Shown here: positions 39,865-49,197 of the stretch, in pieces
How positions within the stretch are numbered: position 1 is the stretch's first letter
How the letters are laid out: every line of letters begins with the position of its first letter
Origin: Methanothrix soehngenii GP6
GTDB taxonomy: Archaea > Halobacteriota > Methanosarcinia > Methanotrichales > Methanotrichaceae
DNA length: 64,000 bases
Direction: 5' to 3'
Assembly (NCBI RefSeq): GCF_000204415.1
Contig: NC_015416.1
Coordinates: forward strand, 806,001 to 870,000
Made by a program: the position numbers and the translations under genes
Notes under the pieces: generated by a model
The model's input: only the letters and a program-made list of their open reading frames with translations
What the model was told of the DNA's origin: nothing
The model's database searches: none

Positions 39865-40990
39865 AATGGATGTGAACAGGTTGCCATAGAATCAACTGGA
39901 ATCTATTGGCATCCTGTTCACTCTGTTCTTGAGGGAAAGATCGACTTGATTGTGGCGAATTCCTACAAAATTAAGCACACGCCAGGAAGAAAGACTGATG
40001 TCAGCGATTCCGAATGGATTGCTGAACTTTGTCTCAACGGCATGATTGAGCCTTCCAGGATTTTTCCTAAAGATGATCGAGAGTTAAGAAGGCTAACCAG
40101 AGCCAGAGAGGGTTACGTCAAGCAGATGACTCAGGAAAAGAACAAGATACACCAATCTCTCGATTCTGCATGCATCAAGTTGGCCTCAGTTATCTCTGAT
40201 ATTTTTGGCAAGTCCGGGATGTACCTCTTGAATTGCGTTCTAGAAGGAAGAGAGATTGATGATATAATTGACGGCATTCCATCTGGACGACTTAAGAAAA
40301 AGGCGGATCAAATTAAAGAGTCTATCAAGAGTCGTCTGGATGTCTCTCAGGTCATTTTGATTAGGGGTTCTCTGAGCTTGATGAAATCCATCCAGGAGAG
40401 GATAGATGAGCTGGATGGAGAGATTAGCGCCAGAATTCAATATCGTAAGAACGATTTAGCCATTGCAATGTCTATACCTGGGACAGGTTTTGTTTCTGCA
40501 ACTGCCATTCTGGCGGAAATTGGCAACTATACTGATTTCAAAAAGCCAGAGCAGCTTGCCGCATGGTGTGGCCTTGTTCCTTCTTTATATCAGTCAGCAG
40601 AAAAGACAATCCTTGGAGGGATAACCAAACAAGGCTCCAAGCATATCCGAAGAATGCTGATCCAGGTCGCCTATGCCATATCGAGAACCAAGGATTCCAA
40701 GCTGAAGAAATTCTTCCTGAGGATTCAAGCCAAGAAGGGATCTAAAGTAGCAGCGGTTGCTCTGGCAAGAAAGGTCCTGTGCATTCTTCACCATCTTCTC
40801 ATAAATCAAGAAATGTATATTGAAGACAGAGATAAGAAGAATATGCGTCAGAAGCCCTTAATACCGCCGTCTCCTATTGAGATGTCGATCCAAGAGATGA
40901 TTGACTGCATCGTGCGGGCAGGTTATGTTGTTACGAAGAGCGATAGCATAGGAGGGTTCGGTTAAATCAATTTTTCGGGTTTTTCATGCG
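39865..40990 (+). pseudogene. Second IS110 copy, lacking its left end
   Basis: Starts abruptly inside the transposase gene (NGCEQVAIESTGIYWHP), directly after the right end of the previous copy, and runs intact to its stop at 40965 and right end GGGTTTTTCATGCG at 40990. About 55 N-terminal residues with the first catalytic Asp and the left non-coding region are missing. It is nearly identical to the first copy, with scattered base changes. Confidence 0.88.
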
Positions 40991-41043
40991 AAACGGCGGC
41001 GACGCACCTCGCTGCAAGCAGACGGGGCATCCGAGGCGTCGCC
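40991..41043. other. Long GC-rich imperfect hairpin at the IS110 right end
   Basis: GCGGCGACG...CCTCG pairs with CGAGG-CGTCGCCGC, about 14 pairs with a 2-base bulge. It lies immediately next to the IS110 end at 40990. It may be the original target hairpin, since IS110 relatives often enter repeated hairpins, or a terminator. Confidence 0.5.
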
Positions 41044-41129
41044 GCAAAAAGATAGTACTACTCGGATCTGATTCAATCCCTAAGTTGGACACGGATGCCC
41101 TTTATCCCCGATGCAAGCATCAGGGTATT

Positions 41130-41215
41130 CGCTTAAAAATAAAAATGTGTTAGGTGAGCGTGGCAGTTCCTTGCAGCTTGCCATCAGGGCGCTCAGTAGC
41201 CCAACGACCATGAAA
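41130..41215 (-). repeat. Degenerate copy of 5S 3' end plus terminator (copy 3, inverted)
   Basis: On the minus strand: GTCGTTGGGCTACTGAGCGCC, then ACTGCCACGCTCACCTAACA and ATTTTTATTTTTAA, the same order as in the real 5S tail. Its present orientation is explained by the IS3-mediated inversion. Confidence 0.55.
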
Positions 41216-41270
41216 TATGGCTATGTGGGATTTTGTGATACTAAATTTAGGGAGCCCAGACACCATTTGA

Positions 41271-41728
41271 CCCACATCCCGCATGTCTCTCATCCGATAT
41301 AGCATTTTTCACATCCTAGGCCGAACAACTTGATAATTTTAATTTGTTCTTCATTTAGATTAATGACCTCTCGATGAACCGATCCCTTCAGTTCAATAAT
41401 TGCCTCATTTATATTCCTGAACTTTTGGAATATCCATTTCAACGTAGGACATTGCGTGGGTTTCCCTAGCTGGTTTAACACAGTTTCTCCTGATTCTTTC
41501 AGCCTCTTCCGAATCATCCATTCTGCAATCGAATAGATCAACAGAGATAGAACCATTATCATGGATAGAGCTTCGATCCTTTCCTCTTTCTTGAGATAGA
41601 CTTCTGCCACTCGGAAGCTTTTGTCTTTTAGGAATCGAAAGCCTTTCTCGACAGCGTTTTGGCCTTTGTAATATTGAAGCATCAATTCCCCCTCGAGAGT
41701 CTTATCGTTACTCGCCAGGACGAATCTG
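41271..41728 (-). pseudogene. IS1634-type transposase C-terminus and element end (inverted part)
   Basis: Minus-strand frame from RFVLASNDKTLEGELML to the stop at 41290, containing VEKGFRFLKDKSFRVAEVYL with the third catalytic Glu. End repeat CCCACATCCCGCA at 41271 and duplication ATTTGA at 41265-41270. It completes the fragment at 36552-37729. The first residues of the open frame here are coded by IS3. Confidence 0.9.
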
Positions 41729-41758
41729 TGGACTGCACCCCTGATAATGGACAAATAG

Positions 41759-42637
41759 TTAAGCAATGGTATTTAAGGCAACCTCCACTTCGAACTGAAC
41801 CGGAGATCTGTAATTGAGAGCTGAATGCAGCCTCTTATGGTTGTACACATTTTCAATAAAGTTGCATATGTTCCTGAATGCATCTTCAAATGTCTCATAT
41901 TCATTGAGATATACCTCCTCGACCTTCAGTGTTTTTATAAAACTCTCAGCAAAAGCATTGTCATAAGGATTTCCTTTTCTCGACATGCTGATCTGGATGT
42001 CATGCGCCTTAAGACAGTCTACATAATCCTTGGACGCATACTGAACGCCTTGATCAGAATGATGAATAAGACCCTCAAGGGATTCCTTGGAACGGTTCTT
42101 CAATGCCTTTGCCAGAGCACTCATGGCCAGATCGCTTCTTATGCTCCTGCTCAGCTCCCACCCGATGCACTTTCTGCTGTAGAGATCCAGGATAACCGCG
42201 AGAAAGATATGCTCGTGCTGCAGCTGGACATAAGTGATATCAGAAGCCCATGCCTGGTTCAGTCCCGTGATTTCCCTGCCTTTTAGAAGGTTAGGATAGA
42301 CCGGCAGACCATGAGTGGAATCGGTTGTTACCGGCTTGAACTTCTTCTTATAGCAAAGCAACTTCTCCTGGCGCATGAGCCTCAGCACGCGCTTATGGTT
42401 GACCGCATAGCCGCGATTTTGAAGTTCTGCTGTAATTCTCCTGTACCCGTAATAAGGAAACTCCAAAGCTATCTCTTGAATCTGGTTAACCAGATCCGAA
42501 GATTCGCTATTCTCCGCAGTGAACTTTTCGGACCGCTTCAACCACTCGTAGTAACCGCTGCGACTCACATCCAGCGCCAAGCAGGAGTGAGATATTGGCA
42601 ACAGAAGGCCATCTGATTGAGCTTCCTGAATGATCAT
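41759..42637 (-). CDS. IS3 OrfB (copy B)
   Basis: Identical in translation to OrfB of copy A, with the same D, D, E motifs (SDITYV, HSDQGV, FAESFI). The complete identity of the two copies suggests recent transposition or gene conversion. Confidence 0.92.
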   Translation of the reverse strand: MIIQEAQSDGLLLPISHSCLALDVSRSGYYEWLKRSEKFTAENSESSDLVNQIQEIALEFPYYGYRRITAELQNRGYAVNHKRVLRLMRQEKLLCYKKKFKPVTTDSTHGLPVYPNLLKGREITGLNQAWASDITYVQLQHEHIFLAVILDLYSRKCIGWELSRSIRSDLAMSALAKALKNRSKESLEGLIHHSDQGVQYASKDYVDCLKAHDIQISMSRKGNPYDNAFAESFIKTLKVEEVYLNEYETFEDAFRNICNFIENVYNHKRLHSALNYRSPVQFEVEVALNTIA

Positions 42638-42963
42638 ATGTCGTCCCTCAACATCGGCTTTCGTCTCTCCTCGCGGACCTTCTTCTGGGTCATGGCGAAG
42701 GCTTTTTTTAAAAGGTCAATTTCAGCATGAGCCTGGCCCAGAAGTCTCTCCAATTCTGCAATCTTCGCCTGATCTTTGTACTTGTTTCCGTTACCCATGA
42801 ATGCTTTTTCGGGATTTTCAGCCAGCTCTGCCTTCCATCGGCAAGGAAGACTCGGATGGATGCCATATTCGCGGGCGATCTGAGCAAGTGGCTTGCCTGC
42901 CTCAAGTTCGGCTAATACTGATATCTTGAAGTCCCGGTCGTAACGCCGCCTGGTCTTCTTCAT
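42634..42963 (-). CDS. IS3 OrfA (copy B)
   Basis: Identical in translation to the OrfA of copy A, including the slippery A-run before the overlap with OrfB. Start ATG at 42963 corresponds to 37791 in copy A. Confidence 0.9.
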   Translation of the reverse strand: MKKTRRRYDRDFKISVLAELEAGKPLAQIAREYGIHPSLPCRWKAELAENPEKAFMGNGNKYKDQAKIAELERLLGQAHAEIDLLKKAFAMTQKKVREERRKPMLRDDI

Positions 42964-43024
42964 GCACTTCCCTCCATGAGTCGGCATTGCTTAACTTTTT
43001 GTCCACTCGGAGGGGTTCACTCCA

Positions 43025-43464
43025 TGGTGTATCTTGTTCTTTTCCTGAGTCATCTGCTTGACGTAACCCTCTCTGGCTCTGGTTAGCCTTCTTAACTCTC
43101 GATCATCTTTAGGAAAAATCCTGGAAGGCTCAATCATGCCGTTGAGACAAAGTTCAGCAATCCATTCGGAATCGCTGACATCAGTCTTTCTTCCTGGCGT
43201 GTGCTTAATTTTGTAGGAATTCGCCACAATCAAGTCGATCTTTCCCTCAAGAACAGAGTGAACAGGATGCCAATAGATTCCAGTTGATTCTATGGCAACC
43301 TGTTCACATCCATTTTCGATAACCCAATCTCTAAATTTTAAGAGATCTTCCAGGGTAACGCTAAAGCGTTGAGTATCCTTCTTCCCGTCTCGGCAAAGGA
43401 TTGTTGCTATCAGAAATCGTTTGTGCACGTCAATGCCACAAACTTTATTCCTCTGCAGTTCCAT
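43025..43464 (-). pseudogene. IS110 transposase, N-terminal part (first IS110 copy)
   Basis: ATG at 43464 (MELQRNKVCGIDVHKRFLIA). The DEDD catalytic residues include D in GIDVHK, E in ESTGIYW and D residues in KTDVSDSEW. The frame runs into IS3 after KNKIH. It continues at 39026 on the plus strand. Confidence 0.9.
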
Positions 43465-43664
43465 GATTGTTCCCGTCCTGATATGGGCGGATAACTTAAT
43501 CCTCAAAGGGTGCTCATTCGCATTCGCGTTCTACTGACGCATTCTTGCATCCGCGGGATTTGGCTAGTTTCACTAACGAGGTCTACGCCCCTAAACGGCG
43601 GACTGCCTTCACCGCCCATATCAAAGCAATTAATGGCTTTGCAATGATATCAGGTTTTCATCCT
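43465..43664 (-). ncRNA. Candidate IS110 bridge RNA region (first copy)
   Basis: About 200 non-coding bases between the transposase start and the presumed left end (a degenerate CATGAAAACC-like motif near 43650-43664). IS110 elements of the classic type carry their bridge (seek) RNA in exactly this place. The segment contains short self-complementary runs. No loop sequence was matched to target and donor, so this is position-based. Confidence 0.4.
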
Positions 43665-44077
43665 TCTTGCATGAGCAATGTGCTCATGTGGGTTTCACTA
43701 AAAACACAGGATTTAAACGAAAGGTCTCTGAATTGAGGTTTTTTAAGTTCCAGGTCTCCAACACGCGTTTTAAGAGATCGCTCTTTATAGCCATTGCGTT
43801 GAGTTGTTCGCGTGTCATTTCGCTCATAGGGCTCGGCTCCTGATTGCTGTATCGCCTCTAATTGCATGACCAGGTTCAAGAACCAGGTCAGTAGCTTCTT
43901 TAATCCGTCATCCTGATCTTTCACCTACGGGGAAAGAGTCCCGATCGCAATCGGGACATTGACAAGGTAATCTTCTAGCAGATCAAATATCTCCATGGCT
44001 CTGTATCCTCCTTGTTTCCAAACATATAGTGGGTACAGGGCCTTTATATCATTTTACAGAAAAGGAAATACACTACC
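43665..44077 (-). pseudogene. IS256 family remnant
   Basis: The minus-strand frame from 43924 reads LKKLLTWFLNLVMQLEAIQQ, EPYERNDTRTTQRNGYKERS, LKTRVGDLELKKPQFRDL, the N-terminus of an IS256 (Mutator-type) transposase. The end GGTAGTGTATTTCC near 44064-44077 resembles the terminal repeat of the IS256 at 59326. The catalytic part is gone, cut off where the IS110 left end begins. Confidence 0.75.
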
Positions 44078-44335
44078 CCCTCTTTTATTGCTTATGTTCT
44101 GCATACAGTAGAGCATTATTTATATAATCATGACGGTTCCTGGCATGATTATATATCCTAATGAAAATATATAATTTTAAATTACTAAAACATTCCACAT
44201 GCCAGAAAACTCTATTTACCTTCAAGCAGATATCAATCCGGAGCGAATATCCTGTTTGAGATCTTAATACTGCCCATCACAGTCATCATCCTGCTTCTGA
44301 TCCTAGCCCTGCCCCTGATATTCATCTTCCTCTTT
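44078..44335. other. Leader of the DUF1614-like gene
   Basis: AT-rich, with several TATA-like stretches (TTTATATAATC, GATTATATATCC). ATG at 44199 opens a frame (MPENSIYLQADINPER) that would enter the membrane-protein frame only after a one-base shift near 44250. Confidence 0.4.
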
Positions 44336-45010
44336 TTGCATCTATCCCGGTCCGCCTTCGAGATGGTCGGCTTCAGCCACTGGACTGCCACCCTGGCAGT
44401 CTTCGGCTGCATTCTGGGAAGCCTGGTGGACATCCCACTCATGGAGTCCCCAATCTCCGCTTACCCTGGATGGTACATGACGGCGATGAGCCAATACCCG
44501 GCAGCATTTCCCACCACCTTTCATCCCCTCTATCTAGCGGTGAACGTCGGAGGTTGCATCATACCTCTGGTCGTCTCCGCACATCTCATCCTCCGGGGCC
44601 GGGCATCGTTTTTCAAATCCGTCCTCGGCGTGGCGGTGGTGGCCGCCGTCACCTACTATGTCGCAGAGGCCATTCCCGGCGAGGGAATAGTCCTGCCCTT
44701 CTGGCTCTCCCCTCTTCTGGCAGCGGTAATGGGCTTGGCCCTGGCCAGAGGATATCGCCGCTCCCCTCCTCTGGCTTATATCAGCGGCACCATAGGAACA
44801 TTGATTGGAGCGGACATCCTCAGCCTGCTCACCCCAGGGATCCTGCCTGCCCTATCCCCCCTGCAGCTTCTCCGCGCTCAGCCGGTTGTGCTGTCCATAG
44901 GCGGAGCAGGGGTCTTCGATGGCATCTTTCTCACCGGAATCATCGCCGTCCTCTTAGCAGCTGGCATCGTCTGCCTCTTTCGAGGCTCATGCGAGGAAGC
45001 AAACGATTGA
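44336..45010 (+). CDS. DUF1614-like membrane protein
   Basis: At least 224 residues from a TTG at 44336; the frame is open further upstream and codes a strong helix (ILPITVIILLLILALPLIFIFLF), so the true protein is longer. Six or more further helices follow, with VAVVAAVTYYVAEAIPGEGI, YISGTIGTLIGADIL and IGGAGVFDGIFLTGIIAVLLA. The last pattern is typical of DUF1614 proteins of methanogens. No upstream in-frame ATG exists, so either a rare start or a frameshift near 44250 must be assumed. Function unknown. Confidence 0.7.
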   Translation: MHLSRSAFEMVGFSHWTATLAVFGCILGSLVDIPLMESPISAYPGWYMTAMSQYPAAFPTTFHPLYLAVNVGGCIIPLVVSAHLILRGRASFFKSVLGVAVVAAVTYYVAEAIPGEGIVLPFWLSPLLAAVMGLALARGYRRSPPLAYISGTIGTLIGADILSLLTPGILPALSPLQLLRAQPVVLSIGGAGVFDGIFLTGIIAVLLAAGIVCLFRGSCEEAND

Positions 45011-45079
45011 TCAGAGCAAGCTAAAAAAGGCTACTCGCTATTTGGTATGGGCAGACTTGAATCGGAAATTCTCTGTGTC

Positions 45080-45112
45080 TTTTTGCCTCAGTGGAAAGCT
45101 GCTGTGCTCTGA
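45080..45112 (+). repeat. Short copy of the 5S-tail repeat (copy 4)
   Basis: CAGTGGAAAGCTGCTGTGCTCTGACC resembles GGGAAAGCTTCTGTGCTCTACC of copy 2. It is shorter and lacks the T-tract. Similarity by eye only. Confidence 0.35.
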
Positions 45113-45129
45113 CCCAACCACAAAGAGCC

Positions 45130-45153
45130 CATGATCCTCAGGCGGGGATCATG
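45130..45153. other. Perfect 8-bp hairpin at the border of the third IS110 element
   Basis: CATGATCC / GGATCATG with an 8-base loop. It lies just outside the presumed IS110 left end (CATGAAAAACCC at 45161) and may be the target structure or the right-end hairpin of a lost IS605-type element. Confidence 0.4.
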
Positions 45154-45159
45154 CCCAAA

Positions 45160-45345
45160 GCATGAAAAACCCATAGAGCCATAGGCAAGGCTGATATGGG
45201 CAGTGAAGGTTGATCTGTGACCTGAGACATGATCTCGACACAAAGACAACCATGATCTCGTGGATGCCCAAATGCGTCTTTGAACGCGTATGTGAAGTTG
45301 CACGCACGAGTGATCATCATCTGCCCATATCAGGCAAGTGAGACG
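45160..45345 (+). ncRNA. Candidate IS110 bridge RNA region (third element)
   Basis: About 185 non-coding bases between the left end (CATGAAAAAC, the complement of GTTTTTCATG at the right end near 48091-48100) and the transposase start at 45346. Contains TGCCCATATCAGGCAAG and repeated TGGATGCCCAAATG-type runs able to fold. Assigned by position only, as for the first copy. Confidence 0.4.
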
Positions 45346-46455
45346 ATGGACTCAGATAAGGAAATAGTTTGCGGAGCAGATATCCACAGGGATTTTCTTA
45401 TTGCTACAATGATATCCCGAAGTGGATTGAAGCTCCAAGAACGTTTTAATATGAACCAAGATGGCCTCTTGGCATTCAGATCCTGGATAATAAACCACAG
45501 ATGCCAGAGGCTGGCTGTAGAATCCACGGGAGGTTTTTGGTATCCTATCTTCACCATTCTAGAAGGTCATGTCGAATTTATCCTGGCCAATGCATATCAG
45601 ATCCGGAATATTGAGCACAAGAAAACCGATAAACTTGATTCGGAACGAATCGCGATATATTGTCTCAATAATCTCATCACGCCCTCCAGAATCTATCCAA
45701 AAGACTACCGAGATCTAAGAAGCATAACTCGTGCTCGTGAGACACTGGTCAATGCAAGGTCCAAAATCAAGAACCAGATTCATCAATCACTTTCGACCTG
45801 CTGCATCAAGCTCTCCTCAGTCATATCCGACTCTTTTGGCAAATCTGGAAGATATATCATTGATAGGCTTCTGGAAGGAAAGACGATCGATCAGATCATA
45901 TCTGGAATACCTTCGAAGAGGATTCGGAAAAAGGAGGACGAACTCAGAGAAGCCATCAAGAATGGATTAGATCCCGTTCAGGTATTTTTGATCAAGGCAA
46001 ATCTTGATGTCATAGATGATATTAGCAAGAAGATAAAAATTCTGGAAGCTGAGATCGCCGAAAAAGTCAAACCCTTCGAGGATGATTTGAAAATTATTTT
46101 GTCTGTTCCAGGTGTTGGATTCATTTCGGCAGCTACCATTATTGCAGAAATGGGAGATTACAGGGACTTTCCGAGTGCGGATAAGATGGCAAAATACTTC
46201 GGTATTGTGCCTTCGGTCTACCAATCGGCAGGGAAGCTGCGAACTGGGAAGATCACTAAGACGGGATCTAAGCATATGCGAAGGATCTTGGTGGAAGTTG
46301 CAAAAGCCATATCCAGGACCAAGAAGAATTCAAGGTTAATGAGATTCTTCCAGAGGATATTGGCAAGGTGCGGAAAGAAGAATATTGCAACCGTTGCGCT
46401 CGCCAGAAAAGTGCTCTGCATCATCTATCATTTGCTTATGAATCACGAGAATTAT

Positions 46456-47915
46456 CCATGCGTCTTCGGTTAAGACCACAATCCCTCCCTGAATCGTTCT
46501 CTATTGACATGCGGATCAAGTGCCTCACTTGAACACACATTTAAGACTGTAGAGAAATCATGCTCTATTCCAAGGTAATCCAATATCGCAGACAATAGAT
46601 GCGAGGAATTTTGGACAAAGATGTTACTCCATCTCAATTGAGTAAAGCGAACCATTTTGGCACCGGGATTTAGTTTTCGCACTATCGAATACAATTTTCT
46701 GCTGACAAGAAGCGTCAAAATTGAGACCCAGATTAAGGCCTCAATCGCGTATGGGCTCTTTGTTGTTATCTGATCTAGCGCATATCTGCTCTTCAATTCT
46801 TTGAAGATGAGTTCGACTTCCCATCTCCCAGAATAAACCGCTGCAACCTCTGAAGCATTTAATATATCTGATGAAATATTAGTTAGATAAAAGTGATGTT
46901 CTTCTGCTTCGGTATTATAAATGGCGACTAATCTAAATATCTTATTATCTTTTTTGCTCTCGCCGCGATAGGATCTTCGGTCAAATGATACTTCCACATT
47001 TACATCAAAAATATCATCGGATTTTTCTAGTTTAATATCTTTCAAATGTTTCCCGTTTAGATCAACGCCACGGGTATTGCGTACCTGATTTGTTCCTACT
47101 ATTAAGGGATTTGCATTGCTCTTGAGGCGAGAGACAAAGGATCCGCCGTTTTCAACTATCCTGCTGAACAGTTGATATTTGTAAAATCCTAGATCTATTA
47201 ATAATATTATATCTTTTACCCAGGGACCTATTTTTAAGGTCTTTACATCGTTGGTATTCTCAGGCAGTATCGAAATGCTTTTTGGACTATTGGCTATGGC
47301 ACTTGTTAAAAATGCCACTTTTACTCCTGCAGCCACTTTTCGGGAACGAGTGGCTGGCCACTTATCAGCAAGGCTTTTATGAAGCCGAATAATAGTGCTA
47401 TCTTGAATCATTACATCCCGAAAGCTAGCTAGACGGTCACCCAAAATCCTACTGGGTTCTTCAGAAATGTGCTCTATGCCGTGAATCACACATTCTCTGA
47501 GAAATTTTACCAGTTCTGGAGTGAAACGATCATGCCAACTGCTGTCTGAAATTGATACTTTCCCTCTGACTTCGTAAACGCGTTTCAACTCCACTATAGT
47601 TCGATACAACTGTGAGCCATAGCCGATAGCGAGAGTCCAAAACATTATCACTGGATCAATCTTTCTTTCTCTTTCGATCAATCCGCTCTCTCTTGCTTTA
47701 TCTCGAATCCACTTGGATTCAAACATCCTGGTTAGTTCTTGCTCGACTATATCTTTCTCAATTTGTGATACTCCTTTTCGCATGCTAATCCCTTGGATTG
47801 AATATAGTATCACATATTCCATATAAATCTTATTAGATGAACTATTTCAGAAGATAAATTAATGTGCATTTATAACGATTGTGCTAGGAATGATCTGCTA
47901 ACCGAAGACGCATGG
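46456..47915 (-). mobile_element. IS4-like element (ISH8-type)
   Basis: 1460 bases, terminal repeats CCATGCGTCTTCGGTTA and complement (17 bp), flanked by an 8-bp duplication AGAATTAT at 46448-46455 and 47916-47923. Removing it restores the IS110 frame exactly (NHENYQEPEV). Confidence 0.93.
46470..47783 (-). CDS. IS4-like transposase
   Basis: 437 residues from ATG 47783 (MRKGVSQIEKDIVEQ); 47822 would add 13 residues. DDE residues appear in VMIQDSTIIRLH, LLIDLGFYKY and the Y(2)R(3)E(6)K-like segment YSGRWEVELIFKELKS. Frame intact, probably active. Confidence 0.9.
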   Translation of the reverse strand: MRKGVSQIEKDIVEQELTRMFESKWIRDKARESGLIERERKIDPVIMFWTLAIGYGSQLYRTIVELKRVYEVRGKVSISDSSWHDRFTPELVKFLRECVIHGIEHISEEPSRILGDRLASFRDVMIQDSTIIRLHKSLADKWPATRSRKVAAGVKVAFLTSAIANSPKSISILPENTNDVKTLKIGPWVKDIILLIDLGFYKYQLFSRIVENGGSFVSRLKSNANPLIVGTNQVRNTRGVDLNGKHLKDIKLEKSDDIFDVNVEVSFDRRSYRGESKKDNKIFRLVAIYNTEAEEHHFYLTNISSDILNASEVAAVYSGRWEVELIFKELKSRYALDQITTKSPYAIEALIWVSILTLLVSRKLYSIVRKLNPGAKMVRFTQLRWSNIFVQNSSHLLSAILDYLGIEHDFSTVLNVCSSEALDPHVNRERFREGLWS

Positions 47916-48099
47916 AGAATTATCAAGAACCAGAGGTCACGAAAACCAAACCAAAAATTCCCAGCTCTGTTTCGCCCATAAGAATGATGGATATCGACGA
48001 GATGATAAAGATCATCAGTCAGGCAGGATACTTGGTGGAGAAAGATTTGAAGGAGGGATGCGGATGATCCGCAGCATCTTGTTTTTTTAAGTTTTTCAT

Positions 48100-49197
48100 G
48101 TGAAGTCTCAGATAGCCAAGATGGAGCGAACGCTGGACTTGTGCCGATGGACATACAACCAGACTCTAGCATACAGAAAGAACGCCTGGGAGAATGAAGG
48201 CAAATCAGTTTCCAAATATGAAACGAACGCTCTTCTTCCCGGTTGGAAAGAGGATAAACCCGAACTGAGAGACGTATATGCTCAGACCCTTCAGAATGTT
48301 CAGGAGCGGGTAGATCTAGCCTTTAAAGCCTTTTTCAGAAGGGTTAAGGCGGGAGAAGAATCCGGATATCCCAGATTCCGAGGGAAGGGTTGGTACGATT
48401 CATTTACTTATCCACAACCTGAGAAGGGCGGCAATCTTGTTAACGGCATGGTACGTCTTCCCAAGATAGGCGATATCAAGATCAAGCTACATCGCCAGAT
48501 AGAAGGCAAGATCAAACGGCTGACCGTCAGAAGGACAGCCACAGGCAAATGGTTTGCATGCTTCTCCGTCGAAACTGAAGATGTTCCTCTCCCTCCCTGG
48601 AAAGATGGGGCTGTAGTAGGTATTGATGTCGGCCTTGAGAGCTTCGCCACCTTTTCCAATGGTGAGACGATAGCTAATCCTCGATTCTTCCGAGAAGAAG
48701 AACAGGAGTTAGCTAGAGCCCAAAGGAAACTCTCTAAGGCTCCTAAAGGAACTCCAGATCGCAAGAAAGCTCTTAAGGTTGTTGAGCGAGTCCATGAGCG
48801 GATAGCTAACAAGCGATATGAGTTTGCCCATCAGGTTAGTCATAACTTGGTAGATAGATTTGGTCTAATAGCTTTTGAAGATCTTAACATCAAAGGCATG
48901 GTTCATAATCATTGCCTGGCTAAAAGCATCTCAGACGTAGCTTGGAACATGCTAGTGACTTTAACCTCTTACAAGGCTGCAAGTGCCGGTTCGGTGGTGG
49001 TCCTGGTAGATCCAAGGAATACGTCTAAGATGTGTTCCAGGTGTGGTACTCTCATTGAAAAGTCGCTGTCCGATAGAGTCCATAACTGCACTCAGTGCGG
49101 GCTGTCGATGGACCGGGATTGGAACGCAGCGATAAATATTCTCAGATTGGGATTGCAATCTGTCGGCACAGGAAGCCGTGGAAGCCCTGCTCTTTAG
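48100..49197 (+). CDS. tnpB: TnpB RNA-guided nuclease (IS200/IS605), N-terminus trimmed
   Basis: 365 residues from a GTG created at the border of the IS110 right end. The usual first 15-20 residues (the KYRLYP segment) are missing; the rest is complete: ERTLDLCRWTYNQTLAYRK, RuvC acidic residues in VVGIDVGLESF, LIAFEDLNIKGM and SMDRDWNAAINIL, and a zinc ribbon CSRCG...CTQCG. TnpB cuts DNA under guidance of an RNA from the element's 3' end. Loss of the N-terminal strand may inactivate it. No tnpA in sight. Confidence 0.88.
   Translation: MKSQIAKMERTLDLCRWTYNQTLAYRKNAWENEGKSVSKYETNALLPGWKEDKPELRDVYAQTLQNVQERVDLAFKAFFRRVKAGEESGYPRFRGKGWYDSFTYPQPEKGGNLVNGMVRLPKIGDIKIKLHRQIEGKIKRLTVRRTATGKWFACFSVETEDVPLPPWKDGAVVGIDVGLESFATFSNGETIANPRFFREEEQELARAQRKLSKAPKGTPDRKKALKVVERVHERIANKRYEFAHQVSHNLVDRFGLIAFEDLNIKGMVHNHCLAKSISDVAWNMLVTLTSYKAASAGSVVVLVDPRNTSKMCSRCGTLIEKSLSDRVHNCTQCGLSMDRDWNAAINILRLGLQSVGTGSRGSPAL

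Larger units (their letters stand above)
41729..43024 (-). mobile_element. IS3 family element, copy B
   Basis: Same 1296-base element as copy A in the opposite orientation. Its flanks are the IS1634-type C-terminus (CAG duplication at 41726-41728) and the IS110 N-terminus (CCA duplication at 43025-43027). Confidence 0.93.
45346..48066 (+). pseudogene. IS110 transposase interrupted near its end by an IS4-like element
   Basis: ATG 45346 (MDSDKEIVCGADIHRDFLIA). A DEDD domain (ADIHRD, ESTGGFW, KTDKLDSER) and a Tnp_20 domain (PGVGFISAATIIAEMGDYRDF, GIVPSVYQSAGK) are intact. The frame is cut at NHENY; the remaining 50 residues (QEPEVTKTKPKIPS to LKEGCG) follow the inserted element at 47924-48066. 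The present product would end in PCVFG from the IS4 end. It is about 55-60 percent similar to the IS110 copies at 39026-43464. Confidence 0.9.

Noticed and set aside
37730-43024. Repeats that could suggest a CRISPR array or other repeat system
   Set aside because: The repeats are full IS3 and IS110 copies; no short regularly spaced repeats were seen anywhere in the window.
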